A stretch of DNA of 64,000 bases from an uncultured Clostridia bacterium (GTDB lineage Bacteria > Bacillota > Clostridia > Oscillospirales > Acutalibacteraceae), in the NCBI GenBank assembly GCA_944385055.1, contig CALWVT010000005.1, positions 62,001 to 126,000 on the forward strand, in the 5' to 3' direction. Below are positions 18,703-29,492 of the stretch, one piece after another (the first letter of the stretch is position 1; the number at the start of each line of letters is the position of its first letter). The notes beneath the pieces were generated by a model that had not been told where the DNA came from, searched no databases, and saw only the letters and a list, made by a program, of their open reading frames with translations. A program made the translations under genes and the position numbers.

Positions 18703-20079
18703 TTAAGCGCGCAGATACGCTTCGGCTTCCGCGAGTTCCCGGCGCATGGCCTCCTCGCCGGGGGCGCCCATCGTATTGCGCTTTTCGACGCACGTCTTTA
18801 AGGAGATTGCGTCGTAGACATCTTCGTCAAATACCGGCGAAAACTGCCGGAACTCCTCGAGCGTGAACGCATCGAGCGGCTTTTTGTGTTCGATTCCATA
18901 CAGCACCAGCTGCCCGACGATGCCGTGCGCGTCGCGGAACGGCACGCCCTTATTGACCAGGTAATCCGCCGCGTCCGTCGCGTTCGTATAGCCGTGCTTG
19001 GCACTTTCCTCCATGCGCGCCCGCGAAAACCGCATCGTGCGCAGCATCGCCGAAAACAGGTGCACGCAGCTTTTGACCGTATCCACCGCGTCGAACACCG
19101 GCTCCTTATCCTCCTGCATGTCCTTGTCGTAGGCCAGCGGGATGCCCTTCATCGTCGTCAAAAGCGAAAGCAGCGCGCCGTACACGCGGCCGGTCTTGCC
19201 GCGCACGAGCTCGGCAATGTCCGGGTTTTTCTTTTGTGGCATGATGCTGCTGCCGGTCGAATAGGCGTCGTCGATCTCGACGAACTTATACTCATCCGAG
19301 TTCCACAAAATCACCTCTTCGCTAAAGCGCGACAGATGCATCATAATCAGCGCCAGCGCCCCTAAAAACTCGATTGCATAGTCGCGGTCGGAAACGGAAT
19401 CCATGCTGTTGCGCGTCGGGCCGTCAAAGCCGAGGGCCGCCGCCGTGTCCGCGCGGTCGAGCGGGTACGTGGTCCCCGCCAGTGCCCCCGCGCCCAGCGG
19501 GCACAGGTTCAGCCGCCGGCGCGCATCCGCCAGGCGCTCCCGGTCGCGGCGGAACATTTCAAAGTATGCGCCCAAATGGTGCGCGAGCGTCACCGGCTGG
19601 GCCTTCTGCAAATGGGTAAAGCCGGGCATATACGTGTGCACATGCTGCTGCATCTGCTCGAAAAGGCAGGAGAGCAAGCCCTTTACCTCCTCGTCGACCG
19701 CGTCGATTTCGCCGCGCACATACAGCTTCATATCCAGCGCAACCTGGTCGTTGCGGCTGCGTCCCGTGTGCAGCTTCTTGCCCGCGTCGCCGATGCGCGC
19801 GATGAGGTTGGCCTCTACAAAGCTGTGCACATCCTCATATTCGTCGGAAATCATCAGCTTCCCCGCCTCGACATCCTCCAAAATGGACGAAAGGCCCGCG
19901 TCGATCGCCTGCTGCTCCGCCTGCGTCAAAATGCCCTGGCGCGCGAGCATCGCCGCATGTGCGCGGCTGCCGGCGATGTCCTGCGGCAGAAGCCGCTGGT
20001 CAAACGAAATGGATGCGTTAAACGCATAGGCAAGTTTGTCGGTCTCCTTCGTAAACCGGCCGCCCCAAAGTTGTGCCAT
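18703..20079 (-). CDS. argH: Argininosuccinate lyase
   Basis: 458 residues, exact family length. It splits argininosuccinate into arginine and fumarate, the last step of arginine synthesis. The fumarase/aspartase-superfamily signature G-S-S-I-M-P-Q-K-K-N-P-D is at about residues 278-289, and the N-terminal M-A-Q-L-W-G-G-R-F matches ArgH. T-G-R-S-R-N-D-Q is near residue 107. The ribosome site is weak (GGGGA). No argG is nearby. The 120-base leader contains a hairpin (20136-20161). Confidence 0.97.
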   Translation of the reverse strand: MAQLWGGRFTKETDKLAYAFNASISFDQRLLPQDIAGSRAHAAMLARQGILTQAEQQAIDAGLSSILEDVEAGKLMISDEYEDVHSFVEANLIARIGDAGKKLHTGRSRNDQVALDMKLYVRGEIDAVDEEVKGLLSCLFEQMQQHVHTYMPGFTHLQKAQPVTLAHHLGAYFEMFRRDRERLADARRRLNLCPLGAGALAGTTYPLDRADTAAALGFDGPTRNSMDSVSDRDYAIEFLGALALIMMHLSRFSEEVILWNSDEYKFVEIDDAYSTGSSIMPQKKNPDIAELVRGKTGRVYGALLSLLTTMKGIPLAYDKDMQEDKEPVFDAVDTVKSCVHLFSAMLRTMRFSRARMEESAKHGYTNATDAADYLVNKGVPFRDAHGIVGQLVLYGIEHKKPLDAFTLEEFRQFSPVFDEDVYDAISLKTCVEKRNTMGAPGEEAMRRELAEAEAYLRA

Positions 20080-20204
20080 GACTAAAATTCCCCGCTTTCC
20101 GGCAGCGTTCTTCGAACGAAACGCCGCCTGATTTGAAAAGGAGGCCCGCTGCCTCCCTTTTGGCTCTCCGCCGCGCGGCATAGTCCCCACGCCGCTTTGC
20201 ATTT

Positions 20205-20233
20205 ACTATACCATATCGGACGGCAGATTGCAA
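20205..20233 (-). promoter_or_regulatory. argH promoter
   Basis: Minus-strand TTGCAA (20228-20233), 17-base spacer, TATAGT (20205-20210) with TGG extension. Confidence 0.75.
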
Positions 20234-20329
20234 TTTTTCGACCATGCGCGCTACCCCTCTTTTTATTCGGAGTTATGTAAACTTAACTGGTAAAATTGAT
20301 GAATTTCCCTCGAAAACACCCGGTTGCCG

Positions 20330-20358
20330 TTTACTTTCAGAAATCCACATGCTATAGT
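20330..20358 (+). promoter_or_regulatory. PTS gene promoter
   Basis: TTTACT (20330-20335), 17-base spacer, TATAGT (20353-20358) with TGC extension. A short dyad AGTTA-N8-TAACT (20271-20288) lies upstream as a possible operator. Confidence 0.65.
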
Positions 20359-20414
20359 GGAAGGGTAAAAGAAATTATAGAAGATGCATTGTATCTTTCT
20401 TTGAGGTTTTATTT

Positions 20415-22475
20415 ATGCAGACATCCACCGAACAAAAGATCAGCGCCCTGTTCGCGCCGCGCGCTTTTGCGCTCCACGCGAAGGTGAAAACGCAGCAGGA
20501 AGCGCTCGATGCCCTCGCGCAGCTTGCCAATGCGGCGGGTTACCTCAACGATGAGGCGGCGTTCCGTGCGGCGCTGCAGGCGCGCGAAGACGAAGTCTCC
20601 ACCGGCATTGGCGGCGGCCTTGCGCTGCCGCATGCACGGGGCGGCTTTGTGCGGCAGGCAGGCTTATGCGTCCTGCGCGCGCCGGACGGATGCGCGTTCC
20701 ACGCGCTCGACGGTGAGCCCGTCTACCTGTTCTTTTTGATCCTCTGCCCGGAAAATGCGGCAGATCTGCACATGCAGGTGCTCTCGCGGTTGTCCGAGCT
20801 TCTGCTGGAGCGGCCGCTGTGCGACAAACTCCTGCACGCCGAAACGCCCGTCGCGTTCTGTGCACTGCTCGATGAGGCGCAGGCCAACCTGCAGCGGGAA
20901 AAAATGCCCGCCCCAGACCCGCATCCGCAGCTTCTGGCCGTGACTGCCTGCCCGATGGGCATTGCGCACACGCACATGGCCGCCGAGTCCCTGCGCAGCG
21001 CGGCCGCGTACCTGGGCGTCTCGCTGAAAGTCGAGGCCGACGGTGCCGGCGGCGTGGAAAACGCGCTGACCGAAGAGGAAATCCAGCACTGTACGGCCAT
21101 CATCGTCGCGGCGGACCGTCATGTCGACCTCGAGCGCTTTGAAGGGAAGCCGCTGCTGCGGGTCCCGGTCACGGAGGGCATCCTGCACCCGCAGGAACTA
21201 TTGGAGCGCGCAATCGGCGGGGACCTGCCGCTGTACCACACGCCGCTCAACGCCCGGCGCCTGCCGAACTCCACCGAACCGACCGGCGTGCCGCAGGGGC
21301 GCAAACGGGTCGCCAAGCGCCTGTTCGACGTATTGATGGCCGGCGTCTCCGCGATGATCCCGTTCGTAACGGTCGGCGGCTTCCTGATTGCGCTGTCGTA
21401 TATTCTCGACACGTTCTTCCAATCCAACAGCCCCTTCGCGGACTGGGGCCGCAACTTCCCGATTACCTCGTTTTTAAACTTTATCGGCAATACCGCGTTT
21501 GATCTGATGTTCCCGGTATTTGCGGGCTTCATCGCACGTGCGCTTGCGGGCATGCCGGGGTTTGTGACGGGATTTCTGGGCGGCTGGCTCGCCGAGGAGG
21601 GCGCGTGCCTGTATAACGGCACCTTCGTCACGGAGGACACGCCCGGCGCGCCGGTGACCTCGGCCGGTTTCCTGGGCGCCGCGGTCGCGGGCTTTTTGGC
21701 CGGGGCGGTCGTTTGGCTGCTCCTGCGCGCAACGCAGCGCATGCCGCGTTCCCTCGACGCCCTGCGGGCCGGGCTGATCGTGCCGGCAGTCGGCATTGCG
21801 GCCGTCGGCTGCGTCATGCTCTTTTTATTGGACCCGCTGCTTTCGGAAGTCAATGAAGTGCTCGCCGACGTGCTTTCCCGCATGCACAGCGGGGAAATTC
21901 TCATCCCAACCATCCTGCTGTGCACGATCGCCGCGGCGCTGATGGCCGCGGATTTCGGCGGGCCGCTGAACAAGGCCGTCTACCTCGTCGGTACGGCCTC
22001 CTTAACGGTTGGCGGCCAGGCCCAGGCAACGGAATTCATGGCCTCCATCCTCCTCGGCGGCATGGTGCCGTCGCTGGCCGTGGCGCTGTGCGCGACGTTC
22101 TTCCCGAACCGCTTCACGCACCGGCAGCGCACCGCCTGCGCGTCCAACTATGTACTCGGGCTGTGCTTCGTCACCGAAGGCGCGCTGCCAATCGCCATGA
22201 GCGACCCGCTGCGCGTTGTGCCCGCATGTATGGGCGGCAGCGCGGTGGCCGGGTGCCTTTCGGCCGCGTTCCACTGCACCCTGGGCGTACCGACCGGCGG
22301 CATCTTCATCTTCCCGCTCGTCTCCCAGCCGCTGTTTTACCTGTTGGCACTCGCGGCCGGCTCCTTTACGGGCATGGCACTTCTCGCCATCCTGCGCCGC
22401 CCGCTGCCGCCAAACGAAACCGGCCTGCCGGTCCACTTTGCCGGCAAGGAAAAAGCAAAAATCGGCAAATCTTAA
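20415..22475 (+). CDS. PTS fructose-type transporter, fused IIA-IIB-IIC
   Basis: 686 residues. IIA (about 1-150) carries A-L-P-H-A-R-G, whose His is phosphorylated by HPr. IIB (about 170-265) has T-A-C-P-M-G-I-A-H-T-H-M, with the phosphocysteine and the fructose-family signature. IIC (about 295-670) is a multi-spanning membrane domain with G-G-P-L-N-K-A-V-Y and F-V-T-E-G-A-L-P-I motifs. It imports and phosphorylates a hexose, most likely fructose to fructose-1-phosphate. Unusually, no 1-phosphofructokinase or regulator gene is adjacent. GAGG precedes the ATG. Confidence 0.93.
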   Translation: MQTSTEQKISALFAPRAFALHAKVKTQQEALDALAQLANAAGYLNDEAAFRAALQAREDEVSTGIGGGLALPHARGGFVRQAGLCVLRAPDGCAFHALDGEPVYLFFLILCPENAADLHMQVLSRLSELLLERPLCDKLLHAETPVAFCALLDEAQANLQREKMPAPDPHPQLLAVTACPMGIAHTHMAAESLRSAAAYLGVSLKVEADGAGGVENALTEEEIQHCTAIIVAADRHVDLERFEGKPLLRVPVTEGILHPQELLERAIGGDLPLYHTPLNARRLPNSTEPTGVPQGRKRVAKRLFDVLMAGVSAMIPFVTVGGFLIALSYILDTFFQSNSPFADWGRNFPITSFLNFIGNTAFDLMFPVFAGFIARALAGMPGFVTGFLGGWLAEEGACLYNGTFVTEDTPGAPVTSAGFLGAAVAGFLAGAVVWLLLRATQRMPRSLDALRAGLIVPAVGIAAVGCVMLFLLDPLLSEVNEVLADVLSRMHSGEILIPTILLCTIAAALMAADFGGPLNKAVYLVGTASLTVGGQAQATEFMASILLGGMVPSLAVALCATFFPNRFTHRQRTACASNYVLGLCFVTEGALPIAMSDPLRVVPACMGGSAVAGCLSAAFHCTLGVPTGGIFIFPLVSQPLFYLLALAAGSFTGMALLAILRRPLPPNETGLPVHFAGKEKAKIGKS

Positions 22476-22518
22476 AGGCCGCTCTTCTTTATGTGCATGT
22501 GTGCGCTTCCCAATGTTG

Positions 22519-22550
22519 AAGTGCATACATGCACTTTTTCGTTTCTTTTT
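22519..22550 (+). terminator. PTS gene terminator
   Basis: An 8-bp stem (22519-22526 with 22529-22536) followed by a T-rich tract. Confidence 0.7.
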
Positions 22551-22588
22551 GTATATTTCCCCAGAATTCATGATTCATTCATTTTTTG

Positions 22589-22635
22589 TTTACATAGAGT
22601 CCATATTTATCCGGTAAAATAGCTAATAGTGTTAG
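22589..22635 (+). promoter_or_regulatory. Candidate promoter/operator of the MarR-DUF1538-PII operon
   Basis: TAAAAT at 22615-22620 is a plausible -10; the nearest -35-like word TTTACA (22589-22594) is 20 bases away, so the promoter is weak. CTAA-TAGTG-TTAG (22623-22635) straddles the expected transcription start and is a candidate site for autoregulation by the MarR protein. Confidence 0.35.
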
Positions 22636-22659
22636 ATAATTTGGGAGGTGTCTTTTTCC

Positions 22660-23121
22660 ATGGACTACCGCGCGCTCGCGCAGGCGTTCTTGGACCTGCA
22701 GGCGCTCTTGTATCAGGCGCCCGCCGCCCGACAGCTGTTTTCGATCGACCGCGGCGCCTGGTTCGCGATGCAATACCTATTGCGGCACGGGGACGTCCAC
22801 CCCAAAGAGCTCAGCCGGGAAATGGGCGTGACTTCCGCACGGGTCGCGGCACTGCTCAAAGGCCTGGAGCGCCAAGGCTTTGCCGTGCGCACGGCAGACC
22901 CTTCCGACAGCCGGAAAGTGCTCGTCCGCCTGACACCCGCCGGCCGGGAAGCGGTTCAAGCCAAACGGCGTGCAGCCATCGAACAGCTCGCGGACGTACT
23001 GGCCGGCTTGGGACCGCAGGACGCGCCGGCCTGCCTGATGATGGAAGAAAAGCTCGTCGCGAGTTTCCTGCGGTGCGCCGAGCAGCCGGGCGCCTCTCAA
23101 AAAGCAAATCCGCATTCATAA
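22660..23121 (+). CDS. MarR family transcriptional regulator
   Basis: 153 residues with a winged helix: the recognition region H-P-K-E-L-S-R-E-M-G-V-T-S-A-R-V-A-A-L-L-K-G-L-E (about 46-69) and the wing D-P-S-D-S-R-K-V-L-V-R-L-T (about 80-92), both classic MarR features. The ATG at 22660 is preferred over the GTG at 22648 because GGGAGG at 22643-22648 would abut the GTG. First gene of a three-gene operon; 19 bases separate it from the DUF1538 gene, so it likely controls that system and itself. Confidence 0.9.
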   Translation: MDYRALAQAFLDLQALLYQAPAARQLFSIDRGAWFAMQYLLRHGDVHPKELSREMGVTSARVAALLKGLERQGFAVRTADPSDSRKVLVRLTPAGREAVQAKRRAAIEQLADVLAGLGPQDAPACLMMEEKLVASFLRCAEQPGASQKANPHS

Positions 23122-23140
23122 AAGGGGGACTGCGATTGTC

Positions 23141-24655
23141 ATGAACGAAAAACTGAAGGAAAAGATCAACGAATCCCTCTCGAGCGTGCTGCCGATCACC
23201 CTGATCGTGCTGGTTTTGAGCATCACGCTGATCCCGATGGACATCGGCGCACTGGCATTGTTCCTAGCCGGCGCCGTGCTGCTGATCCTCGGCATGGGAT
23301 TCTTTCAGATGGGCGCCGAAATGGCCATGACGCCGCTGGGCCAGGGCGTGGGCGGACGCCTCATGAAGTCCGAACGCCTCGTGCTGGTGCTGGGCGTTGC
23401 CTTCCTGATGGGCGTAATCATCACCATTTCGGAGCCGGATCTGCAGGTCCTCGCCAATCAGGTCGCCTCCATTCCTAACGCGGTCCTGATCTGGACCGTT
23501 GCGCTCGGGGTCGGGATTTTCCTGGCCGTCGCCGTGCTGCGCATCCTGTTTCATATCAGCCTGTCGAAACTGCTGATCGGGCTGTATCTATTTATCTTCG
23601 TCCTGTCGTTTTTTTCGCCCTCGACGTTTACGGCCGTCGCCTTTGATTCCGGCGGCGTGACGACGGGTCCGATGACCGTACCGTTCATCATGGCGCTGGG
23701 CGTCGGCCTTTCCGCCGCCAGAAGTGACCGCGACGGCACCAACGACAGCTTCGGCCTCGTCGCGCTGTGCAGCGTCGGGCCCATCCTGATGGTGCTGCTT
23801 TTGGGCATTTTCTACCATCCGGAAGAGGCCGCCTATACCGCAACCGCTGTGCCGGATATTGACACGACATACGATGTTGCGGTACAATTCTTCTCTGTAT
23901 TCCCGCAATACGCCCGGGAGGTGCTGACGAGCCTGCTGCCGGTCCTCGGCGTTTTCGTCCTCTTTCAGCTTCTTGCGCGGCCGTACCGCCGCCGCCAGAT
24001 CCTGCGCATGGTGGTCGGCTTTGCGTACACGATCGTGGGCCTGATCCTCTTCTTGACGGGCGTCAATGTGGGGTTTGCACCCGTCGGCAACCTTTTGGGG
24101 TCGGGCCTTGCGGGCAGCGACTACAAATGGATTTTGATCCCGATCGGCGCCTTGATCGGCTTTTTCCTCGTGAAGGCGGAACCGGCCGTCCAGGTCCTCA
24201 ACGAGCAGGTGGAGGATCTCACCGGCGGCACGGTTTCCCGCAAGATGATGAACGCGGCACTCTCCATCGGCGTCGCCTGTGCCGTGGCGCTTGCGATGGT
24301 GCGCGTGCTGACGGGGCTGAACATTTACTGGGTGTTAATCCCGGGCTATGCGCTTTCGCTGGTGTTAACTCGCTTCGTGCCGCAGATTTTCGTGGGCATC
24401 GCCTTCGACTCCGGCGGCGTGGCAAGCGGCCCGATGACCTCCACGTTTTTGCTGCCGCTCGCGATGGGCGCCTGCGCGGCGGTGGGCGGCAACGTCGTGA
24501 CCGACGCGTTCGGGATTGTGGCGCTCGTCGCAATGGCGCCGCTGATCGCCATCCAGTGCATGGGGCTCGTCTACGTACACAAGTCCAAAGCTGCCGCAGT
24601 CCCCGCCGCCCCGCTGCCGGAGGATACCGTTGTTGACTTTGAGGAGGAACTGTAA
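23141..24655 (+). CDS. DUF1538 family membrane protein with internal duplication
   Basis: 504 residues, about 12 to 14 transmembrane segments in two homologous halves. Each half carries the same block: A-F-D-S-G-G-V-T-T-G-P-M-T near residue 167 and A-F-D-S-G-G-V-A-S-G-P-M-T near residue 420, each followed by a D-S-F-G-L-V-A / D-A-F-G-I-V-A motif. Such inverted or tandem halves with glycine-rich re-entrant-like loops suggest a secondary transporter or channel (inference). The family has no established substrate that I know of. The following gene encodes a PII-like protein whose ribosome site (GAGGAGG) lies inside this gene, so the two are translationally linked. Confidence 0.85.
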   Translation: MNEKLKEKINESLSSVLPITLIVLVLSITLIPMDIGALALFLAGAVLLILGMGFFQMGAEMAMTPLGQGVGGRLMKSERLVLVLGVAFLMGVIITISEPDLQVLANQVASIPNAVLIWTVALGVGIFLAVAVLRILFHISLSKLLIGLYLFIFVLSFFSPSTFTAVAFDSGGVTTGPMTVPFIMALGVGLSAARSDRDGTNDSFGLVALCSVGPILMVLLLGIFYHPEEAAYTATAVPDIDTTYDVAVQFFSVFPQYAREVLTSLLPVLGVFVLFQLLARPYRRRQILRMVVGFAYTIVGLILFLTGVNVGFAPVGNLLGSGLAGSDYKWILIPIGALIGFFLVKAEPAVQVLNEQVEDLTGGTVSRKMMNAALSIGVACAVALAMVRVLTGLNIYWVLIPGYALSLVLTRFVPQIFVGIAFDSGGVASGPMTSTFLLPLAMGACAAVGGNVVTDAFGIVALVAMAPLIAIQCMGLVYVHKSKAAAVPAAPLPEDTVVDFEEEL

Positions 24656-25375
24656 ATGCTCGCTTCTGCGCACGAGAAAGACCTGCGCCCGCGCCTTCTG
24701 CTGTTTATCACGCGGACAGAGGATGAAAAGAGGCTGGAAGCCCTGTTGGACGAGGTTCACGTCCCAATCTTCTACCAATGCCGGGGAAAGGGCACCGCGC
24801 CGTCGGAAATGCTCGACATTTTCGGGCTCAGCGGCTCCGTGCGCCTGATTACGCTCGGCATCCTGCCGAAGTTTTTGGTGCCAAACGCTTTAAAAAAGAT
24901 TGGCCGGCAGCTATATTTCCACCAGCGCGGCGGCGGCATCGTCGTCACGCTGCCCGTTACGGGCCTGCAGACGCCCGTTTTCCAAACGCTCAATGAGGAG
25001 ACGCGCGACCAGCTCGCGCAGCAGATCAAAGAAAGGATCGAAAGAGATATGGCCGAAATGCACGAGCATTCAAACTATTCGATGATTTGGGTTTCCGTCG
25101 CAAACGGTTACAGCGACGATGTCATTGACGCCGCACAAGCCGCAGGCGCCAAGGGCGGTACGATTTTAAAGGGCCGCCGCCGCAATTCCGAACACGTCAG
25201 CCAGCACCTGGGCATTTCGATCCAAGACGAACAGGACTTCGTTTTGATCGTGGTCCCGCGGGAGAAAAAGGCCGCAATCATGTCCGCAATCACAACGGCC
25301 TGCGGGCTTCGCACGCCGGCGCACGGCGTTGTGTTCTCCCTCCCGGTGGACGAAGCCGTCGGGCTTGAGGAATAA
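24656..25375 (+). CDS. PII-like signalling protein with two tandem PII domains
   Basis: 239 residues. Domain 1 (about 1-115) has a PII-like pattern R-G-K-G-T-A-P-S-E-M-L-D-I-F-G-L and ends in G-G-G-I-V-V-T-L-P-V. Domain 2 (about 130-239) repeats it with A-A-G-A-K-G-G-T-I-L-K-G-R-R and ends in H-G-V-V-F-S-L-P-V. Canonical PII proteins are about 112 residues, so this is a fused pair; the T-loop tyrosine for uridylylation is not evident. PII proteins bind ATP/ADP or related small molecules and control transporters. Its ATG follows the DUF1538 stop directly. Confidence 0.8.
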   Translation: MLASAHEKDLRPRLLLFITRTEDEKRLEALLDEVHVPIFYQCRGKGTAPSEMLDIFGLSGSVRLITLGILPKFLVPNALKKIGRQLYFHQRGGGIVVTLPVTGLQTPVFQTLNEETRDQLAQQIKERIERDMAEMHEHSNYSMIWVSVANGYSDDVIDAAQAAGAKGGTILKGRRRNSEHVSQHLGISIQDEQDFVLIVVPREKKAAIMSAITTACGLRTPAHGVVFSLPVDEAVGLEE

Positions 25376-25387
25376 TAAAAACAAAAG

Positions 25388-25429
25388 AAACCCCGTGCAG
25401 GGAGACATCCCTCTGCACGGGGTTTTTTG
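25388..25429 (+). terminator. Terminator of the MarR-DUF1538-PII operon
   Basis: A 12-bp stem built on CCCCGTGCAG/CTGCACGGGG, then six T residues (25423-25428). Confidence 0.92.
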
Positions 25430-25489
25430 TATGGAAAAGCGTTTTGTTTTTGATATTAGAAACTTTATCCGTTTACATTCGAAGAAAGC

Positions 25490-26638
25490 TCAGCGCTTGA
25501 ATTTATCAAAGAAGCTCTTGCGCTTCTGGTAATTCTTTTCGCCGGTGCTCTCTTCAAACTTGCGCAGCAATTCCTTCTGCTTGGCGCTAAGGCTCTTCGG
25601 GACCTCGATGACCATGCGGACATACTGGTCGCCGCGGCCGCGGCCGCCGAGTTTCGGCTCGCCTTTGCCGCGCAGCTTGAACACATCGCCGGGCTGCGTC
25701 CCTTCACGGATCTCGTAGCTGACCTTGCCGTCGAGCGTCGGCACCGTGACCTCCGCCCCGAGCGCGGCCTGCGCGAACGTAATCGGCATATCGCACCAGA
25801 TGTCGTCGCCCTTGCGCTGGAACACCGGATGCGGGCGCACGCTGACGATCACATGCAGGTCACCGGCAGGGCCGCCGTTTGTGCCGGCATTGCCCTGGCC
25901 CGCCACATTCAAAATCTGCTGGTCGTCAATACCGGCTGGAATGTGGATTTCCAGCGTGTGGTGGCGGCGCTGCTTGCCGGTGCCGCGGCACGTCTGGCAC
26001 GGGTCGGAAATGACCTGGCCGGTGCCGTGGCAGCGTTCGCACGTGCGGGTCGTCTGCACGACCCCCATAAACGTGTTCTGCGTGACGCGCTGTTGGCCCG
26101 TGCCGCCGCAGACCGGGCACGTCGAAGGCTTTGTGCCCGCCTTCGCGCCGGTGCCGCCGCAATCGGGGCAGTTCTCGATCTTGTCGTAGCTGACGCGCTG
26201 CGTGCAGCCTTTCGCCGCCTCTTCGAATTCGATGACGACGCGCGTCTCACAGTCGGAGCCGCGGCGCGGGCCGCGCGGGTTCTGGCGTCTTGCGCCGCCA
26301 AATCCGCCAAACGGGCTGCCGCCGCCAAAGAATGTGTCAAAGATGTCGCCGAAGTCCATGTTCATGCCGCCAAACGGGCTGCCGCCTCCGGCGCCGCCGC
26401 CGAAGTTCGGGTCTACGCCCGCATGGCCGTACTGGTCATACCGTGCGCGTTTATCCGCATGGGAAAGGACCTCGTACGCCTCGTTGACTTCCTTAAAATG
26501 CGCCTCGGCGTCTTTGTCGCCGGGATGCAGGTCCGGGTGGTATTTCTTGGCGAGCTTTCGATATGCTTTCTTGATCTCGTCCTCAGAGGCATTCTTCGGC
26601 ACGCCCAGCACTTCATAATAGTCTCTTTTGTCTGCCAT
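25490..26638 (-). CDS. dnaJ: Chaperone DnaJ
   Basis: 382 residues. J domain with H-P-D near residue 34, Gly/Phe-rich linker (about 75-120), four C-x-x-C-x-G-x-G zinc-binding repeats (about 150-225), then the substrate-binding C-terminal domains. It stimulates the DnaK ATPase and delivers unfolded substrates. Last gene of the hrcA-grpE-dnaK-dnaJ series but separated from dnaK by 202 bases containing a terminator-like hairpin, so its level may be lower than that of dnaK. No internal CIRCE is seen. Confidence 0.98.
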   Translation of the reverse strand: MADKRDYYEVLGVPKNASEDEIKKAYRKLAKKYHPDLHPGDKDAEAHFKEVNEAYEVLSHADKRARYDQYGHAGVDPNFGGGAGGGSPFGGMNMDFGDIFDTFFGGGSPFGGFGGARRQNPRGPRRGSDCETRVVIEFEEAAKGCTQRVSYDKIENCPDCGGTGAKAGTKPSTCPVCGGTGQQRVTQNTFMGVVQTTRTCERCHGTGQVISDPCQTCRGTGKQRRHHTLEIHIPAGIDDQQILNVAGQGNAGTNGGPAGDLHVIVSVRPHPVFQRKGDDIWCDMPITFAQAALGAEVTVPTLDGKVSYEIREGTQPGDVFKLRGKGEPKLGGRGRGDQYVRMVIEVPKSLSAKQKELLRKFEESTGEKNYQKRKSFFDKFKR

Positions 26639-26717
26639 CGCAAATCCCTCCTCGCAGGACGTTTTCCGTCTGTCTATCCTATCGCAGGAACACCCGCTTT
26701 GTCAAGGCGCCCCACTC

Positions 26718-26754
26718 GCAAAAAGGGCCGGCCGCAAAGCGGCAAGCCCTTTTT
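26718..26754 (-). terminator. Terminator-like hairpin between dnaK and dnaJ
   Basis: AAAAAGGGC/GCCCTTTTT with an inner CCGC/GCGG. On the minus strand the stem ends in five T residues. The rest of the 202-base gap (26639-26840) shows no further gene or second promoter that I can defend. Confidence 0.7.
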
Positions 26755-26840
26755 GCCGAACCTTTTGAATCTGGCCCGCCCCTCGGGCAGTCCGTCAAAA
26801 AGGCCTGCAGGTCCTCAAAACGCCTGCTTTCTCTTAAGCT

Positions 26841-28715
<1,875 letters not shown>

Positions 28716-28805
28716 CTAAAGTTGGAAACCATTTTTCAATGTTTTGTCAAATGTCAGAAACGCCCGCGCCCGTTTTCATCGGGTTTTGGGCCTTGTAATC
28801 AAAAC

Positions 28806-29459
28806 TCAGTTTGCGACCTGCACCATTGCGTGGCGCACGACGCGTTCGCCTAAGATATACCCCTTCTGGTACACTTCGGAGATCACATTCTCGCCGAGGT
28901 TCTCGTCCTCGATATGGGAAACGGCGTTGTGATACTGCGCGTCAAACGGCTCACCTTTCTTGCCGAGCTCCTTGACGCCGAGCTTTTCGAGCGCCGCGGC
29001 CATCTGCCGCTGCACCATCTCCACGCCCTTGCGCAGGTCCTCGACCGCGCAGTCCTTCTGGGCCAGCGCGCGTTCCAGGTTGTCGGCCACATCCAAAAAC
29101 GCCGCTACGGTGTCGGCCGTGGCCGTCGCATACAAGGCGTTTTTCTCGCGTTCGGTGCGTTTGCGGAAATTGTCGTACTCAGCGGCCGTGCGCATCAGAA
29201 GATCCTTCTGCTTTGCGGCCTCCTTCACGGCCGCATCGAGCTGTTCGCGCAGCGCGTCGGCTTCGGATTTCTTCTTGCCGAAATGCTTTTTCTGCTCTTT
29301 GGCCGGCTCCTGCCCTTCCGGTTTGGCGGATGCTTCCGCCGTTTCCGGCTCGGCCGCCTTTGCCGCCGTCTCCGGCTTTTTCTCTTGTTCTTCGGCCGGT
29401 GTCTGTTCCGGCTTCGGCTCCGGCTGCGGTGCAGCCTGTTTTGTCTCTTCACTGCTCAT
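28806..29459 (-). CDS. grpE: Nucleotide exchange factor GrpE
   Basis: 217 residues. The N-terminal 75 or so are disordered and dominated by Glu, Pro, Ala and Lys, longer than in many Firmicutes. The coiled coil follows, then the beta domain with the conserved region G-V-E-M-V-x-x-Q and the C-terminal V-x-Q-K-G-Y-x-L-x-x-R-V-x-R-x-A-M-V-x-V pattern. It releases ADP from DnaK. Lies 33 bases after hrcA and 105 before dnaK. Confidence 0.97.
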   Translation of the reverse strand: MSSEETKQAAPQPEPKPEQTPAEEQEKKPETAAKAAEPETAEASAKPEGQEPAKEQKKHFGKKKSEADALREQLDAAVKEAAKQKDLLMRTAAEYDNFRKRTEREKNALYATATADTVAAFLDVADNLERALAQKDCAVEDLRKGVEMVQRQMAAALEKLGVKELGKKGEPFDAQYHNAVSHIEDENLGENVISEVYQKGYILGERVVRHAMVQVAN

Positions 29460-29492
29460 GAAAACACAGCCTCCTTTTCTAGAAAGCCCGCT

